The notes: generated from the sequence alone by a model not told the origin. DNA of 64,000 nucleotides from an uncultured Dehalococcoidia bacterium (GCA_958296115.1 OY282442.1:1212001-1276000); one strand, 5' to 3'; shown: positions 52,766 through 61,956, counted from the stretch's first letter. Translations and numbers: made by a program.

Positions 52766-54146
52766 GCACCCCGTTCTCCGGCGTGGGCCTGTGGAGACGC
52801 TGCCATATCCAGCGCCACAGAACCACGACCATGGCGACCGCGGCAGTGCCCGATATGAACGCTGCGGTGCCAACCACGCTGGGGCCGGGTGGGGAAGCGG
52901 GGAGCGGCGCGCCAGCGGCCGGCGGGGAGTCTGGAATTCGGCTTTCGCTGTCATCGCGCAGATCGCTCACGGCCGGAGGTGAGTCTGGAACCCGGCTCCG
53001 CACGTCGCTCTCGGAAGCGGCTGCCTGGATTGCAGGGCCGGGCCTGGGAGGGGCCACGGACGCGCCCAGGAGACCGGCGCGCCAGGCCCGCTCCAAGTCG
53101 TCCGGGGTAAAGCCGTAAGCCGTCTGGAATGCCTGGTCGAACCGTTCGCCCGAATCGAGGGCCGCGAGCAGGGCGCCCATGCGCTCGGGCCCATAGTTGT
53201 CCATCATGTAATCGACGATGCTCCACGCCTGGCCGTAGAAGACGCTGATGTCGCGGGACTCCCCGGGTACCGAGCCCATGTGATTCAGCTTCAGCAGCCG
53301 GTTGGCGCGGGCGGCGCTCCTGACGGCGGCGCTGTAGGCGATGGCGCCATCCTCGAATTGCATGGCAAGGCCCTCGTTCAACCAGGCGGGCACGCGCGCC
53401 AGGGGCGAATCGACAGCCTGGTCCAGCAGCAGGTGCGCCGCCTCGTGGACCATCGTGTCAGCGCTGAGGCCCTGCATCACGAATAGGCTATATTCGCTGA
53501 AGGCGAACCCTGCGAAGAAGTGGCCCCGCCGAGCGGCCTCGCTTGGGAAAGGAAAGGCGCTCCGGGCCTCGCGGCGGCTGTTGACGATGACTGCCTTCAT
53601 CGGCTCGACCTCGCCCAGCCCGAATACCGACTTGACCTCTTCCAACCGCTCGACCACATCCGCCGTCAGCCGCTCGACGCGCCGCCTAGAGATGTCGTGC
53701 CAGAGGACCGTCAGGTCTCCGCGCGTCAGCTTGTTCCAGCGATAGCGCGGGTCCCTATACTCGAACGAGGACCTGGCGGTCTCCAGGGTGTTTCGGTCGG
53801 CGTCGGTGATACGGTAGTAGTACTCGACGTCAACGCCCGTGGGGATGTAGCTCGCCCCTGACGTCCTGATACTGAAGTCGGAGGCAACGCGGCGTCCGGG
53901 CGTGAAGTCGGGGTAGCCGTATGTCTGCACGCTGCGCCCGCCGAGTGTGTAGAAGAGGCGGATCTCCGTTATCGTCGCGTCCGCCTCGGCTTCGAGGTGG
54001 AAGACGAGCCTGTCTGGATATTGGATCTGGTGGCCCGCCGAGACGACCCGGATGCCGCTCTTCGACGCGACGTCGGCGGCAGCCGAGGCGCTGCCGCCCA
54101 GCAGAGCAATCATTACGACCGCCGCGATTACCCTTAGCGTCTTCAT
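52755..54146 (-). CDS. Exported HExxH metallopeptidase (peptidase MA-like)
   Basis: 463-residue secreted, C-terminally anchored protein. The signal peptide (about 1-23) ends in SASAA. A beta-rich domain (30-135) precedes the gluzincin domain. The zinc motif HEAAH is at 234-238 (DTMVHEAAHLLLD) and the third ligand Glu258 lies in PAWLNEGLA, the M1/MA-like arrangement. The C-terminal region is Pro/Ser-rich with two SRxPDSPPA repeats (about 384-415). A membrane helix (about 425-445) and a short basic tail follow. It probably acts outside the membrane. The operon continues into the deacetylase. Confidence 0.88.
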   Translation of the reverse strand: MKTLRVIAAVVMIALLGGSASAAADVASKSGIRVVSAGHQIQYPDRLVFHLEAEADATITEIRLFYTLGGRSVQTYGYPDFTPGRRVASDFSIRTSGASYIPTGVDVEYYYRITDADRNTLETARSSFEYRDPRYRWNKLTRGDLTVLWHDISRRRVERLTADVVERLEEVKSVFGLGEVEPMKAVIVNSRREARSAFPFPSEAARRGHFFAGFAFSEYSLFVMQGLSADTMVHEAAHLLLDQAVDSPLARVPAWLNEGLAMQFEDGAIAYSAAVRSAARANRLLKLNHMGSVPGESRDISVFYGQAWSIVDYMMDNYGPERMGALLAALDSGERFDQAFQTAYGFTPDDLERAWRAGLLGASVAPPRPGPAIQAAASESDVRSRVPDSPPAVSDLRDDSESRIPDSPPAAGAPLPASPPGPSVVGTAAFISGTAAVAMVVVLWRWIWQRLHRPTPENGVHET

Positions 54147-54176
54147 TCCCCAGTCCTGTTGCGGGAGCCGCCTGGC

Positions 54177-54821
54177 TCAGATTCCTACTATCCTGATTGC
54201 GGTCCTGGCCCTGTAGCGGCGATTGATGTTCAGGAGCAGCGCGGTGACGCCCTCGACGTAGCCAGCATTGGCGAGTCCCCCACCGTCGATGGCCCGAATC
54301 CCCTCTATCTTCTCGCTGAGCGCCATGACCTGCCTTCGCGCTTCCTCGTCGTCGCTGCATACTATAACGTCCGAATCGACCTTCACGTTAGGGTCGAGCA
54401 GGTCGTGGGCGCTGATAGTCTGGAAGGCCGCGACGACCCTGGAGCCGGGCAATGCGGCCTGGGCTTCGAGGGCTGCCGAGCCTTCCGGCGCCGGCACAAT
54501 AGACGCAACGCCCTTGCGGAAGCGGAGCGGCGCAACCACGTCCACCACGACCTTCCCGGCAAGATGCCGCGACAGGCTCTGCAGGGCCGGTTTCTGGGCC
54601 GCATAGGGCAGGGCTATGAACACGATGTCGGCCCGCTCTGCGGCTTCCTCGTTGAGGGCGCCCATGACGAAGGCGGCGGGGGCGAGCTTTGCTACCCGGC
54701 TGGCGGCCTCGTCCGCCCTGGCGGCATCCCGCGAGCCTATGACGACGTCCTCGCCCGTCAAGGCGAGGCGCAGCGCCAGCCCTCTGCCCTCCGGCCCTGT
54801 GCCGCCCAGGAAGCCGATCAT
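54177..54821 (-). CDS. npdG: NpdG-like F420:NADP oxidoreductase
   Basis: Transfers hydride between NADPH and coenzyme F420. It has 214 residues from the ATG at 54819-54821. The N-terminus MIGFLGGTGPEGRGLALRLA is the family signature for NADP binding, followed by IGSRDAARADEAA. ADIVFIALPYAAQ, VVDVVAPLRF and VVAAFQTISAHDLLDP are further conserved pieces, and it ends ALLLNINRRYRARTAIRIVGI in pieces. It supports the presence of F420 in this organism. It begins 10 bases after the upstream 108-residue gene. Confidence 0.92.
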   Translation of the reverse strand: MIGFLGGTGPEGRGLALRLALTGEDVVIGSRDAARADEAASRVAKLAPAAFVMGALNEEAAERADIVFIALPYAAQKPALQSLSRHLAGKVVVDVVAPLRFRKGVASIVPAPEGSAALEAQAALPGSRVVAAFQTISAHDLLDPNVKVDSDVIVCSDDEEARRQVMALSEKIEGIRAIDGGGLANAGYVEGVTALLLNINRRYRARTAIRIVGI

Positions 54822-54831
54822 TCCGCAGCCC

Positions 54832-55158
54832 TTACTGGGCGGACGGACGGACACCCGGTTCTACTATCACCTCCATGGCGCCATGCAGCTCCCACGGCCT
54901 GAAGCCCTCGACGAACGTCTTGGCCTCTTCCATGGACGCGATGCCCTTCTGGGCCCGTCCGGGATCGTATCCGAAGGTCTGGGCAAAGGCGTCGAAGCCT
55001 CTCTTCGTAGCCCTGACGCCCCCGACCTCCTCCTCATGTCCATCGTCCATAGCGAGGACGAGCCGCTGCCCCTTCCTCACCTCTCGCCAGTACACCTGCA
55101 TCACGGTCCCTCCAGTGAGCCGACGCATCTTGCTCTCATCATCCGTTCCTTCCACCAA
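54832..55158 (-). CDS. Hypothetical protein, 108 residues
   Basis: Family not recognised. The start may be the ATG at 55158, or an internal ATG at residue 11 or 20. The body reads VMQVYWREVRKGQRLVLAMDDGHEEEVGGV and then RAQKGIASMEEAKTFVEGF in pieces, a beta-strand-rich start followed by helices, with no membrane segment or Cys. It stops 10 bases before npdG on the same strand, so the two are probably co-expressed. The 497-base stretch upstream on the other strand holds the T-box leader. Confidence 0.6.
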   Translation of the reverse strand: MVEGTDDESKMRRLTGGTVMQVYWREVRKGQRLVLAMDDGHEEEVGGVRATKRGFDAFAQTFGYDPGRAQKGIASMEEAKTFVEGFRPWELHGAMEVIVEPGVRPSAQ

Positions 55159-55240
55159 GCAGCCTCTAATCTACCCGCATCGAGAGCGGCGGCGCAAGCC
55201 GCGCCAGCGTCCGAGCCTGTTGATAATGCCCGGAACCAAA

Positions 55241-55270
55241 TTGACACTCATTCCCGCGACGTGCTATATT
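55241..55270 (+). promoter_or_regulatory. Predicted promoter of the ilv T-box transcript
   Basis: TTGACA (55241-55246), 18-base spacer, TATATT (55265-55270). Transcription should begin near 55277, ahead of T-box Stem I. Confidence 0.7.
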
Positions 55271-55276
55271 GCAGGC

Positions 55277-55603
55277 GTGAACACAGCCATACTTTAGCTG
55301 CGTAGAAGGGGAGTATCAGCGGTTTGGCGCACAGCAGAGAGCCGGGAGATGGTGTGAACCCGGCGTGTTGCGGCCGTGAACTCGCCCCGGAGCACCCGTC
55401 CTGAAGGGACTCGGAGGAACCGCGTGCAGAGCATAGTCGAGACGAATCGGCGCTCTGCGCGCTTGGTAGCCTAAATCCGAGTTCCGCGTAGGGTCGGGCG
55501 GTTTGGCCCCGTTACAGCCTTTGAGTGGCCTCGGCGTTCGTCGGGGCAATTAGGGTGGTACCACGAGACCTCAGTCCCGTCCCTTTGCCAGGACGGGATT
55601 TTT
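55277..55603 (+). promoter_or_regulatory. Leucine-specific T-box riboswitch of ilvBNC
   Basis: tRNA-sensing transcription attenuator. Stem I carries AGTA (55312-55315) and the distal hairpin CCGGG/CCCGG holding GGTGTGAA (55351-55358). The specifier loop reads GAA-CTC (55378-55383), a leucine codon. The T-box core TGGTACCACG (55556-55565) pairs with uncharged tRNA CCA ends. The terminator CCCGTCC/GGACGGG (55576-55597) with ATTTTT follows. Uncharged tRNA-Leu should allow read-through into ilvB. The CUC specifier matches that of the well-known Bacillus ilv-leu leader. Confidence 0.88.
55576..55603 (+). terminator. T-box terminator upstream of ilvB
   Basis: Stem CCCGTCC/GGACGGG with an eight-base loop and ATTTTT run. 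It competes with the antiterminator that includes the T-box core. Confidence 0.88.
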
Positions 55604-55655
55604 CGTTATGGCGGCGCGGACGCCGCCAGCGGCCCATAGGAGGCGATGAACAGAG

Positions 55656-57353
55656 ATGAAGATGACCGGCTCCCAGATGGTGTGCGAGAGCCTGATACGG
55701 GAGGGCGTGGACGTGATATTCGGCCTGCCCGGCGGCGCCATCCTGCCGCTGTACCAGACGCTGCCGGAGTTCCCGCAGCTCCGGCACATCCTGGTGCGGC
55801 ACGAGCAGGGCGCGGCGCACGCCGCCGACGGCTACGCCAGGGTCACCGGACGCCCAGGCATAGCCTGGGCCACCTCGGGGCCGGGCGCGACCAACCTCAT
55901 CACGGGCATCGCAACGGCGCAGATGGACTCGATACCCATGGTCGTCGTGACCGGCCAGGTTGCACGGGCCGCCATAGGCAGCGACGCCTTCCAGGAGACG
56001 GACACGACAGGCATCACGCTGCCTATCACCAAGCACAACTACCTGGTCATGGACACGGAGGAGATACCGCGAATCATAAAGGAGGCCTTCCACATAGCGA
56101 GCACGGGCCGGCCGGGCCCGGTCCTCGTTGACATCCCCAAAGATGTGCTCCAAGAGGAGGCGGAGTTCGAATACCCGGATTCTATCGACGTGCCGGGCTA
56201 CAAGCCTACCCTAGAGGGCCATCCCGCGCAGATCAAGCGGGCCGCCCGTGTCATTGCCGAGTCCGAGCGGCCGGTTATCCTCGCCGGGCACGGGATAATC
56301 TTCTCCGGCGCATACGACGAGCTGCGTGAATTGGCCGAGAAGGCCCAAATCCCCGTCATAACCACCCTGCTGGGCATCAGCTCCTTCCCGGACGACCACG
56401 TGCTCTGCGTTGGAATGCCCGGGATGCACGGCATGGCATACGCCAGCAAGGCCATCGAGGACGCCGACCTGCTCATCGCGCTCGGCATGAGATTCGACGA
56501 CAGGATCACCGGCAAGCCCAGCGCATTCGCCATCAGGTCCAGGAAGATCCACATAGACATAGATCCGTCCGAGATAGGCAAGAACATCCCTGTGGACGTC
56601 CCCATAGTCGGAGACCTCAAGCGCGTGCTTCGCAAGCTCAACAAGATGGTCAAGCCCGCGACCCACCTGGAATGGATACAGCACATAGACCGCCTCAAGC
56701 GGGAGCATCCCTCGATGTACATCCGCCCGACGGACAAGCTGCTGCCACAGTTCATCATCAACCAGCTCTCGAAAGCCACCGAGGGCAGGGCGGTCATCGT
56801 AACGGGGGTGGGCCAGCACCAGATGTGGGCCGCCCAGCACTACATGTTCAAGGACCCGCAGACGTTCGTGTCGTCGGGCGGCTCCGGAGCGATGGGCTAC
56901 GAAGTGGCCGGGGCTATGGGCGCAAAGGTCGGAGCGCCCGACAGGGTCGTCTGGTCGGTCGCAGGCGACGGCGGATTCCAGATGACCATGGCCGAGCTTG
57001 CCACGATGGTCGAGAACAGGATCAACGTCAAGTTCGCCATCATCAACAACTCGTTCCTGGGCATGGTGCGGCAGTGGCAGGAGTTCTTCTACCAGAAGAG
57101 CTACGTCGCCACGCAGTACACCCACAACCCGGACTTCGTGAAGCTCGCGGAGGCGTTCGGGATGCTGGGGCTCAGGGTCTCCGACAAGACCCAGGTCATG
57201 CCGGCCATTGAGCAGGCCATGAGCTACGACGGCCCCGCCCTGATAGATTTCGTGGTCGAGGAAGAGGAGAACGTGTATCCAATGATCCCAGCGGGCCAGT
57301 CCATACACTCCCTGATAGAGGAGCCCCGGCCCGAGGAGGTTGTGGCGCGATGA
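55656..57353 (+). CDS. ilvB: Acetolactate synthase large subunit
   Basis: Thiamine-diphosphate enzyme making acetolactate and acetohydroxybutyrate, the first step of Val/Leu/Ile synthesis. It has 565 residues. The catalytic Glu lies in [22 protein letters not shown]-binding pieces follow ([12 protein letters not shown]), and the TPP motif runs [12 protein letters not shown] to [18 protein letters not shown]. The ATG at 55656 follows AGGAGG (55638-55643). It is controlled by the T-box upstream and overlaps ilvN by four bases. Confidence 0.97.
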   Translation: MKMTGSQMVCESLIREGVDVIFGLPGGAILPLYQTLPEFPQLRHILVRHEQGAAHAADGYARVTGRPGIAWATSGPGATNLITGIATAQMDSIPMVVVTGQVARAAIGSDAFQETDTTGITLPITKHNYLVMDTEEIPRIIKEAFHIASTGRPGPVLVDIPKDVLQEEAEFEYPDSIDVPGYKPTLEGHPAQIKRAARVIAESERPVILAGHGIIFSGAYDELRELAEKAQIPVITTLLGISSFPDDHVLCVGMPGMHGMAYASKAIEDADLLIALGMRFDDRITGKPSAFAIRSRKIHIDIDPSEIGKNIPVDVPIVGDLKRVLRKLNKMVKPATHLEWIQHIDRLKREHPSMYIRPTDKLLPQFIINQLSKATEGRAVIVTGVGQHQMWAAQHYMFKDPQTFVSSGGSGAMGYEVAGAMGAKVGAPDRVVWSVAGDGGFQMTMAELATMVENRINVKFAIINNSFLGMVRQWQEFFYQKSYVATQYTHNPDFVKLAEAFGMLGLRVSDKTQVMPAIEQAMSYDGPALIDFVVEEEENVYPMIPAGQSIHSLIEEPRPEEVVAR

Positions 57354-57901
57354 TGACCAACGGCAGCCCTCCCAGGCGCACTATCACCGCGCTCGTCCAG
57401 GACAAGCCCGGCGTCCTGAACCGAATATCGAGCATGTTCAGGCGGCGCGGCTTCAACATCGCCAGCCTCGCGGTCGGCCACAGCGAGGAGGCCGACCTCT
57501 CGCGCATGACCTTCGTCGTCGAGGGCGACGACAGCACCGTCGAGCAGATGACCAAGCACCTGCACAAACTGATCGACGTCATCCGCGTCTCGGACATCTC
57601 CGACCAGAACATCGTCTCGCGCGAGCTGGCCCTCATCAAGGTCAAGTCCAACGTGCAGACCCGCAGCGAGATAATGCAGATAGTCAACGTCTTCCGAGCC
57701 CACATAGTGGACGTGGCGCCGGACTCGCTGATAGTCGAGGTGAGCGGCAACGAAGACAAGGTCGACTCGCTGCACGAGCTCCTCAAGAGCTTCGGGGTCG
57801 TCGAGGTGATGAGGACCGGCACCATTGCCATCAACCGCGGCGCGGGCAGCAGATCGAAGCGCGCGGGCCGCGTGGACTGGGGCGAAGCGTCCTCGGTATA
57901 G
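57350..57901 (+). CDS. ilvN: Acetolactate synthase small (regulatory) subunit
   Basis: ACT-domain subunit that stimulates IlvB and confers valine feedback inhibition. It has 183 residues. The N-terminal ACT domain begins [22 protein letters not shown] and [24 protein letters not shown] second ACT-like half (about 80-165) contains [19 protein letters not shown] and ends [17 protein letters not shown]. The start overlaps the ilvB stop; ilvC follows after 26 bases. Confidence 0.97.
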   Translation: MMTNGSPPRRTITALVQDKPGVLNRISSMFRRRGFNIASLAVGHSEEADLSRMTFVVEGDDSTVEQMTKHLHKLIDVIRVSDISDQNIVSRELALIKVKSNVQTRSEIMQIVNVFRAHIVDVAPDSLIVEVSGNEDKVDSLHELLKSFGVVEVMRTGTIAINRGAGSRSKRAGRVDWGEASSV

Positions 57902-57927
57902 CATCAAAGACTGGAGAGCAACACAAC

Positions 57928-58926
57928 ATGGCAAAGATGTACTACGAAGACGACGCCGACATGTCCCTGCTCGAGGGCAAGACTATTGGCGTGATCGGAT
58001 ACGGCAGCCAGGGCCACGCCCACTCGCTCAACCTGCATGACAACGGCGTCGACGTCGTGGTCGGCCTGTACGAGGGCAGCAAGAGCATCCAGAAGGCCGA
58101 GGGCGACGGCCTCCGCGTCGGGCTCGTCGCGGAAGCGGCGCGGGACTCGGACATCATCATGATGCTCATCCCCGACCACACGATGTCGCAGGTGTACCAG
58201 GAGTCGGTCGAGCCGCACCTAGCGGCCGGCAAGACGCTGATGTTCGCTCACGGCTTCAACATCCACTACAAGACGATAGTCCCGCCCGACACGGTGGACG
58301 TCTCGATGGTGGCGCCAAAGGCGCCCGGGCACCGGATGCGCGAGGTGTTCACCAAGGGGTCGGGCGTGCCCGGCCTGCTAGCGATTCACCAGGACGTGTC
58401 GGGCCGCGCACACGATATAGGCATGGCATACGCCAGGGGCGTCGGATGCACCAGGGCAGGTGTTCTGGAAACGACCTTCGAGGAGGAGACCGAGACGGAC
58501 CTGTTCGGCGAACAGACGGTGCTGTGCGGCGGCGTCACGGCCCTGATCAAGGCCGCCTTCGAGACGCTGGTCGAGGCCGGCTACCAGCCGGAGTCGGCCT
58601 ACTTCGAGTGCATGCACGAGCTGAAGCTCATAGTCGACCTGCTCTACCAGGGCGGCATGGAGTACATGCGCTACTCCGTCAGCGACACGGCGGAGTACGG
58701 CGACTACTCGCGCGGGCCTGTGGTGATAGACGAGCGCGTCAAGGAGAACATGAAGCGTGTGCTGGAGGCGGTGCAGGACGGCAGCTTCGCCCGCGAGTGG
58801 ATAGCCGAAAACGACGAGGGCCGCCCGCGCTTCAACCGCCTCCGCAAGGAAAACGCCGAGCACCCCATCGAGAGCGTAGGCAAGGAGCTACGGGGAATGA
58901 TGTCCTTCCTAAAGGACGCGGACTGA
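57928..58926 (+). CDS. ilvC: Ketol-acid reductoisomerase
   Basis: Isomerises and reduces acetolactate to dihydroxyisovalerate with NADPH and Mg2+. It has 332 residues, class I (short) size. The Rossmann motif is [26 protein letters not shown] in pieces. The metal ligands are in [16 protein letters not shown] and the Glu residues of the knotted C-terminal domain ([18 protein letters not shown]). The start ATG is at 57928 with a GGAGAG ribosome site. It ends the T-box-controlled ilv block; smaller accessory genes follow. Confidence 0.97.
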   Translation: MAKMYYEDDADMSLLEGKTIGVIGYGSQGHAHSLNLHDNGVDVVVGLYEGSKSIQKAEGDGLRVGLVAEAARDSDIIMMLIPDHTMSQVYQESVEPHLAAGKTLMFAHGFNIHYKTIVPPDTVDVSMVAPKAPGHRMREVFTKGSGVPGLLAIHQDVSGRAHDIGMAYARGVGCTRAGVLETTFEEETETDLFGEQTVLCGGVTALIKAAFETLVEAGYQPESAYFECMHELKLIVDLLYQGGMEYMRYSVSDTAEYGDYSRGPVVIDERVKENMKRVLEAVQDGSFAREWIAENDEGRPRFNRLRKENAEHPIESVGKELRGMMSFLKDAD

Positions 58927-58937
58927 GGGGCGAAAAA

Positions 58938-59192
58938 TTGATACTTGCAGACAGTATCAGGCAGCACGTGATTGAACATTGCGTAAAGCCGGTCCGTGGC
59001 GCGGGCAGGTCGGTTGTTGCAATTCGCGCTGGCGATGTGCATAAGGATATGGGGTTGCGTGACCGCATGCCCGCGGTCTGTGACGCTTTGGACGCGAAGA
59101 AGTTTCCCGAATGCGCGGGGCTGGAGTTTTTTTGTCGAACAGGGCCACGTCAGGGAGCGAACGCAGTATTCCTGTACAAGGTTATATATTAG
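58938..59192 (+). CDS. Small conserved hypothetical protein, 84 residues
   Basis: Start at TTG (58938-58940) after GAGGGG. The product has a clear conserved-looking core: IRQHVIEHCVKPVRGAGR, SVVAIRAGDVHKDMGLRDRMPAVCDALDAKKF in pieces, then a LEFFCRTGPRQGANAVFLY end. I recall similar short proteins in prokaryotic genomes but cannot name a function. It lies 11 bases after ilvC, but base composition drops toward AT from here. Its stop overlaps the next start (TAGTG). Confidence 0.7.
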   Translation: MILADSIRQHVIEHCVKPVRGAGRSVVAIRAGDVHKDMGLRDRMPAVCDALDAKKFPECAGLEFFCRTGPRQGANAVFLYKVIY

Positions 59193-59458
59193 TGCCTACA
59201 ACAGGACAGTCTTGTAAGCAACCAGGTATTTACAAGCCGGCGGGTTGTGGCTGCAACTACATAGTTCATCTGAAGAAGGGAGACCTCTTCCCAGTTTGTA
59301 AGGGACATGACCAGTCTGTGGAATGGATACTCGACGAAGTAAGAAGCGATAGTATAATTGAACGTGTCGTGGGATGGTTCCTAATCGCTGGATGCGCTAT
59401 TCTGATGGTGATAATCATTCTCATCCTGATGATCGCTCTCATAACGGCGGTTGGCTGA
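59192..59458 (+). CDS. Small zinc-ribbon-like membrane protein, 88 residues
   Basis: Starts at a GTG that overlaps the preceding TAG stop. Residues 1-45 look like a YjzC-type small ribbon: Cys in GQSCKQPGIYKPAGCGCNYI and LFPVCKGHDQSVEW, with three to four Cys and a His that could bind zinc. The C-terminal third (about 62-86) is one hydrophobic helix (AILMVIIILILMIALITAV). It is probably a small membrane protein with a cytoplasmic metal-binding head. It is coupled to the upstream 84-residue gene. Confidence 0.65.
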   Translation: MPTTGQSCKQPGIYKPAGCGCNYIVHLKKGDLFPVCKGHDQSVEWILDEVRSDSIIERVVGWFLIAGCAILMVIIILILMIALITAVG

Positions 59459-59497
59459 TAGTTCATAGGTCTCCTGTGTTTTGCATGAGGGCAGCCG

Positions 59498-59812
59498 ATG
59501 CGGATATTCCAAGATTATGACGGAAGGCCGGTGCTTCTGACTGATGTGGCCGAACGGCACATCCGGGCTGGACACCATGAGATCAGCATATTGGGGACGT
59601 ATGAGGTCATAGGAGGAACTTTAGCTTCACCAGATATTATAGTAAGACATAATCAGGCTCTACAATACTACCGTATGTACATGAGCACCCCATTCGGCGA
59701 CAAGTATGTTAGAGTGGTAGTAGTGGAGGAGGACGGGACAAGATATGTTCGCACGGCATACGTCACTGGTAGAATAGTGAAAGGACAGGTGGTATGGACA
59801 AGCGGCATGTGA
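59498..59812 (+). CDS. PBECR-type (RNase-toxin-like) small protein
   Basis: 104-residue protein resembling the BECR-fold nucleases often annotated PBECR. It has VLLTDVAERHIRAGHHEI followed by a TLASPDIIVRHNQALQYYRMY segment and a strand series VRVVVVEEDGTRYVRTAYVTG. The His/Arg-rich helix and the final TAYVTG strand match family habit. It overlaps the DUF2283 gene by 19 bases, a toxin-antitoxin-like arrangement. It could act as an RNase toxin; the active site is not proven. Confidence 0.65.
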   Translation: MRIFQDYDGRPVLLTDVAERHIRAGHHEISILGTYEVIGGTLASPDIIVRHNQALQYYRMYMSTPFGDKYVRVVVVEEDGTRYVRTAYVTGRIVKGQVVWTSGM

Positions 59813-60030
59813 GCATCTCCTACCTTGCCGACGTGGACACGCTCTTCGTCCATTTCGAGGCGAAGGCCGGGTACTACGACGCGATGCCTGACAATGACCG
59901 TGTGCAGGCGCGGTATGACGCGGACGGGAGAGTGATAGGGTTCATGGTCGAGGGGCTCAGGGATGTCCAGGGTTGGCTGGATGTGGAGTTGTCGGACGTC
60001 GTCGTCCACGCCGGATTTCCGGCCCAATAG
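59794..60030 (+). CDS. DUF2283-family small protein (putative antitoxin)
   Basis: 78-residue DUF2283 protein. The family pattern is seen: ISYLADVDTLFVHFEAKAGY, DRVQARYDADGRVIGFMVEGL and the hydrophobic LDVELSD. DUF2283 proteins frequently follow DUF4258/BECR-type toxins and are considered antitoxins. Here it overlaps the 3' end of a PBECR-like gene by 19 bases. That supports a two-gene module between ilvC and leuA. Confidence 0.85.
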   Translation: MDKRHVSISYLADVDTLFVHFEAKAGYYDAMPDNDRVQARYDADGRVIGFMVEGLRDVQGWLDVELSDVVVHAGFPAQ

Positions 60031-60093
60031 TTCCAGAGGATAGCGAGCATCTCCATTCGGTCCAGACCGAGACACTGTTGCTTGGCTCAAACG

Positions 60094-60122
60094 CTGACAT
60101 ACAGGGGCTTGCCTGTTATACT
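60094..60122 (+). promoter_or_regulatory. Predicted leuA promoter
   Basis: CTGACA (60094-60099), 17-base spacer, TATACT (60117-60122). It suggests that leuA is transcribed independently of the T-box ilv unit. The stretch 60031-60359 holds this promoter and a possible leader peptide only. Confidence 0.6.
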
Positions 60123-60143
60123 GACGGCGTGAGACAAAGCGAA

Positions 60144-60233
60144 ATGAACAGAACAGAGGTACCCCACGTAGTTCGCCGTGAAGGGCGGGTCCTGGCAGGG
60201 CTCGTCCTGGCGGGCTACGTTGCCCTTACGTGA
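60144..60233 (+). CDS. Possible leader peptide upstream of leuA
   Basis: 29-codon frame starting at an ATG 20 bases after the predicted start site. It contains four Leu and five Val codons clustered in VPHVVRREGRVLAGLVLAGY. An inverted repeat CCTGGG/CCCAGG follows at about 60236-60256. It could couple translation to leuA expression, but no strong terminator is present. Alternatively it is a chance frame. Confidence 0.3.
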   Translation: MNRTEVPHVVRREGRVLAGLVLAGYVALT

Positions 60234-60359
60234 CTCCTGGGCCATGTCCACCCAGGCCCCTCTCCGCCCGTCGGGACGACATGACGAATAGCGGCGAGCG
60301 TGGCCGCAGTGCCGGCTGTTCATGCCGGTTGCGCAAATCCCAAAGGAGTCAAACCACCA

Positions 60360-61898
60360 ATGACCACTACAGACAAGGTAATGATCTTCGATACGACGCT
60401 GCGAGACGGGGAGCAGTCCGCCGGCATCGGGCTGACCACGGCCGAGAAGCTCGACATCGCCCGGCAGCTTGACCGCCTCGGCGTTGACATCATCGAGGCC
60501 GGGTTCGCCGCCAGCTCGCCCGGCGACTTCCAGGCCGTCCGCGCCATCGCCGCCGAGGTCCGCAGGCCCATCATCGCGTCGCTGGCTCGGTGCGTGCCTG
60601 GCGACATAGACGCCGCGTGGGAAGCCCTGAAAGACGCCGAGCGGCCCCGCATCCACGTCTTCATCTCCAGCTCCGACGTGCACATCATGGAGTTGCTCCG
60701 CAAGAATCCCGAAGAGGTCATGGAGCAGGCAGTCGCGTCCGTAGAGCGCGCCAAGGGCTACTGCGACGACATCGAGTTCTCGCCCATGGACGCGACTCGC
60801 ACCGACCTCGACTACCTCTACAAGCTGGTCGAGTCCTCCATAGACGCAGGGGCCACGACGGTCAACATCCCCGACACGGTGGGGTACGCCGTCCCGAAGG
60901 AGTTCGCCGAGCGCATCCGCAATATCCGCCAGAACGTGCCCAACATAGGCCAAGCGGCGCTGAGCGTCCACTGCCACAACGACCTAGGCAACGCCGCGCC
61001 CAACAGCATCGCCGCCGTGATGGAGGGCGCGCGCCAGGTGGAGGGCTGCATCAACGGGCTCGGCGAGCGGGCCGGCAACGCTTCCCTCGAAGAGGTCATC
61101 ATGACCATCGAGACGCGCAAGGACCTGCTGGGGGTTCACACAGACATAGACACGACGCAGATATACCGGACGAGCCGACTGGTCAGCGACATCACGGGCT
61201 TCCCCGTCCAGCCCAACAAGGCGATAGTGGGCGCGAACGCCTTCAGGCACGCATCCGGCATCCACCAGGACGGCGTGCTCAAGCAGCGCGCGACCTTCGA
61301 GATAATGGAGCCGCAGGCCGTCGGCTGGCCCAGCAGCGCTCTCGTGCTCGGCAAGCTGAGCGGGCGGGCGGGCCTGAGGGCCAGGCTGGAGGAGCTCGGC
61401 TTCCAGCTCACCCCGGACCAGCTCAACGAGGCGTTCGATGCGTTCAAGGATCTTGCCGACCGCAAGCGCGAGGTGGCCGACGCCGACCTGGAAGCGCTGA
61501 TGGCCGACCAGCGCCGCGCAAGGTCCGAGCCCAGCATCTACAACCTCGACCACGTCCAGGTCTCCTGCGGCAGCCACGAGATACCGACCGCGACCGTCGT
61601 GATTACGGGGCCGGACGGCAGCGTCACCGACGCCGCCACGGGCACGGGGCCTGTGGACGCCGTGTACCAGGCGATAAACCGGGTGATCGAGGTCCCCAAC
61701 AAGTTGACCGAGTTCAGGGTCGATGCCGTGACCGAGGGGATCGACGCCATCGGCGACGTAACCATCCGCATAGACCGCAACGGGCAGTCCTACGTGGGGC
61801 GCGGCTCCGACACAGACATAATCGTCGCGAGCGCCAAGGCGTACATGAACGCGCTGAACCGCCTGCTCATCATGGAACGCGCCCACGCGGATGCGTAG
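60360..61898 (+). CDS. leuA: 2-isopropylmalate synthase
   Basis: Condenses acetyl-CoA with 2-oxoisovalerate in the first leucine-specific step. It has 512 residues. The catalytic barrel opens with FDTTLRDGEQSAGIGLT, contains SVHCHNDLGNAAPNSIAAV and GLGERAGNASLEEVIM, and ends with the HASGIHQDGVLK segment. The C-terminal regulatory domain (about 390-505) has VSCGSHEIPTATVVI and GPVDAVYQAINRVIEV, typical of leucine-inhibited LeuA. The start at 60360 follows AAAGGAG. Its own promoter is at 60094-60122. Confidence 0.96.
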   Translation: MTTTDKVMIFDTTLRDGEQSAGIGLTTAEKLDIARQLDRLGVDIIEAGFAASSPGDFQAVRAIAAEVRRPIIASLARCVPGDIDAAWEALKDAERPRIHVFISSSDVHIMELLRKNPEEVMEQAVASVERAKGYCDDIEFSPMDATRTDLDYLYKLVESSIDAGATTVNIPDTVGYAVPKEFAERIRNIRQNVPNIGQAALSVHCHNDLGNAAPNSIAAVMEGARQVEGCINGLGERAGNASLEEVIMTIETRKDLLGVHTDIDTTQIYRTSRLVSDITGFPVQPNKAIVGANAFRHASGIHQDGVLKQRATFEIMEPQAVGWPSSALVLGKLSGRAGLRARLEELGFQLTPDQLNEAFDAFKDLADRKREVADADLEALMADQRRARSEPSIYNLDHVQVSCGSHEIPTATVVITGPDGSVTDAATGTGPVDAVYQAINRVIEVPNKLTEFRVDAVTEGIDAIGDVTIRIDRNGQSYVGRGSDTDIIVASAKAYMNALNRLLIMERAHADA

Positions 61899-61923
61899 GC
61901 GAGCTACCCGGGCCGCCCAACTG

Positions 61924-61956
61924 GGGTGTGCGCCTGCCAGATACAGGCGCACACCC
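61924..61956 (+). terminator. Hairpin downstream of leuA
   Basis: Perfect 13-bp inverted repeat GGGTGTGCGCCTG/CAGGCGCACACCC with a seven-base loop, 25 bases after the leuA stop. No T-run follows. A new promoter box lies 12 bases beyond. Confidence 0.65.
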
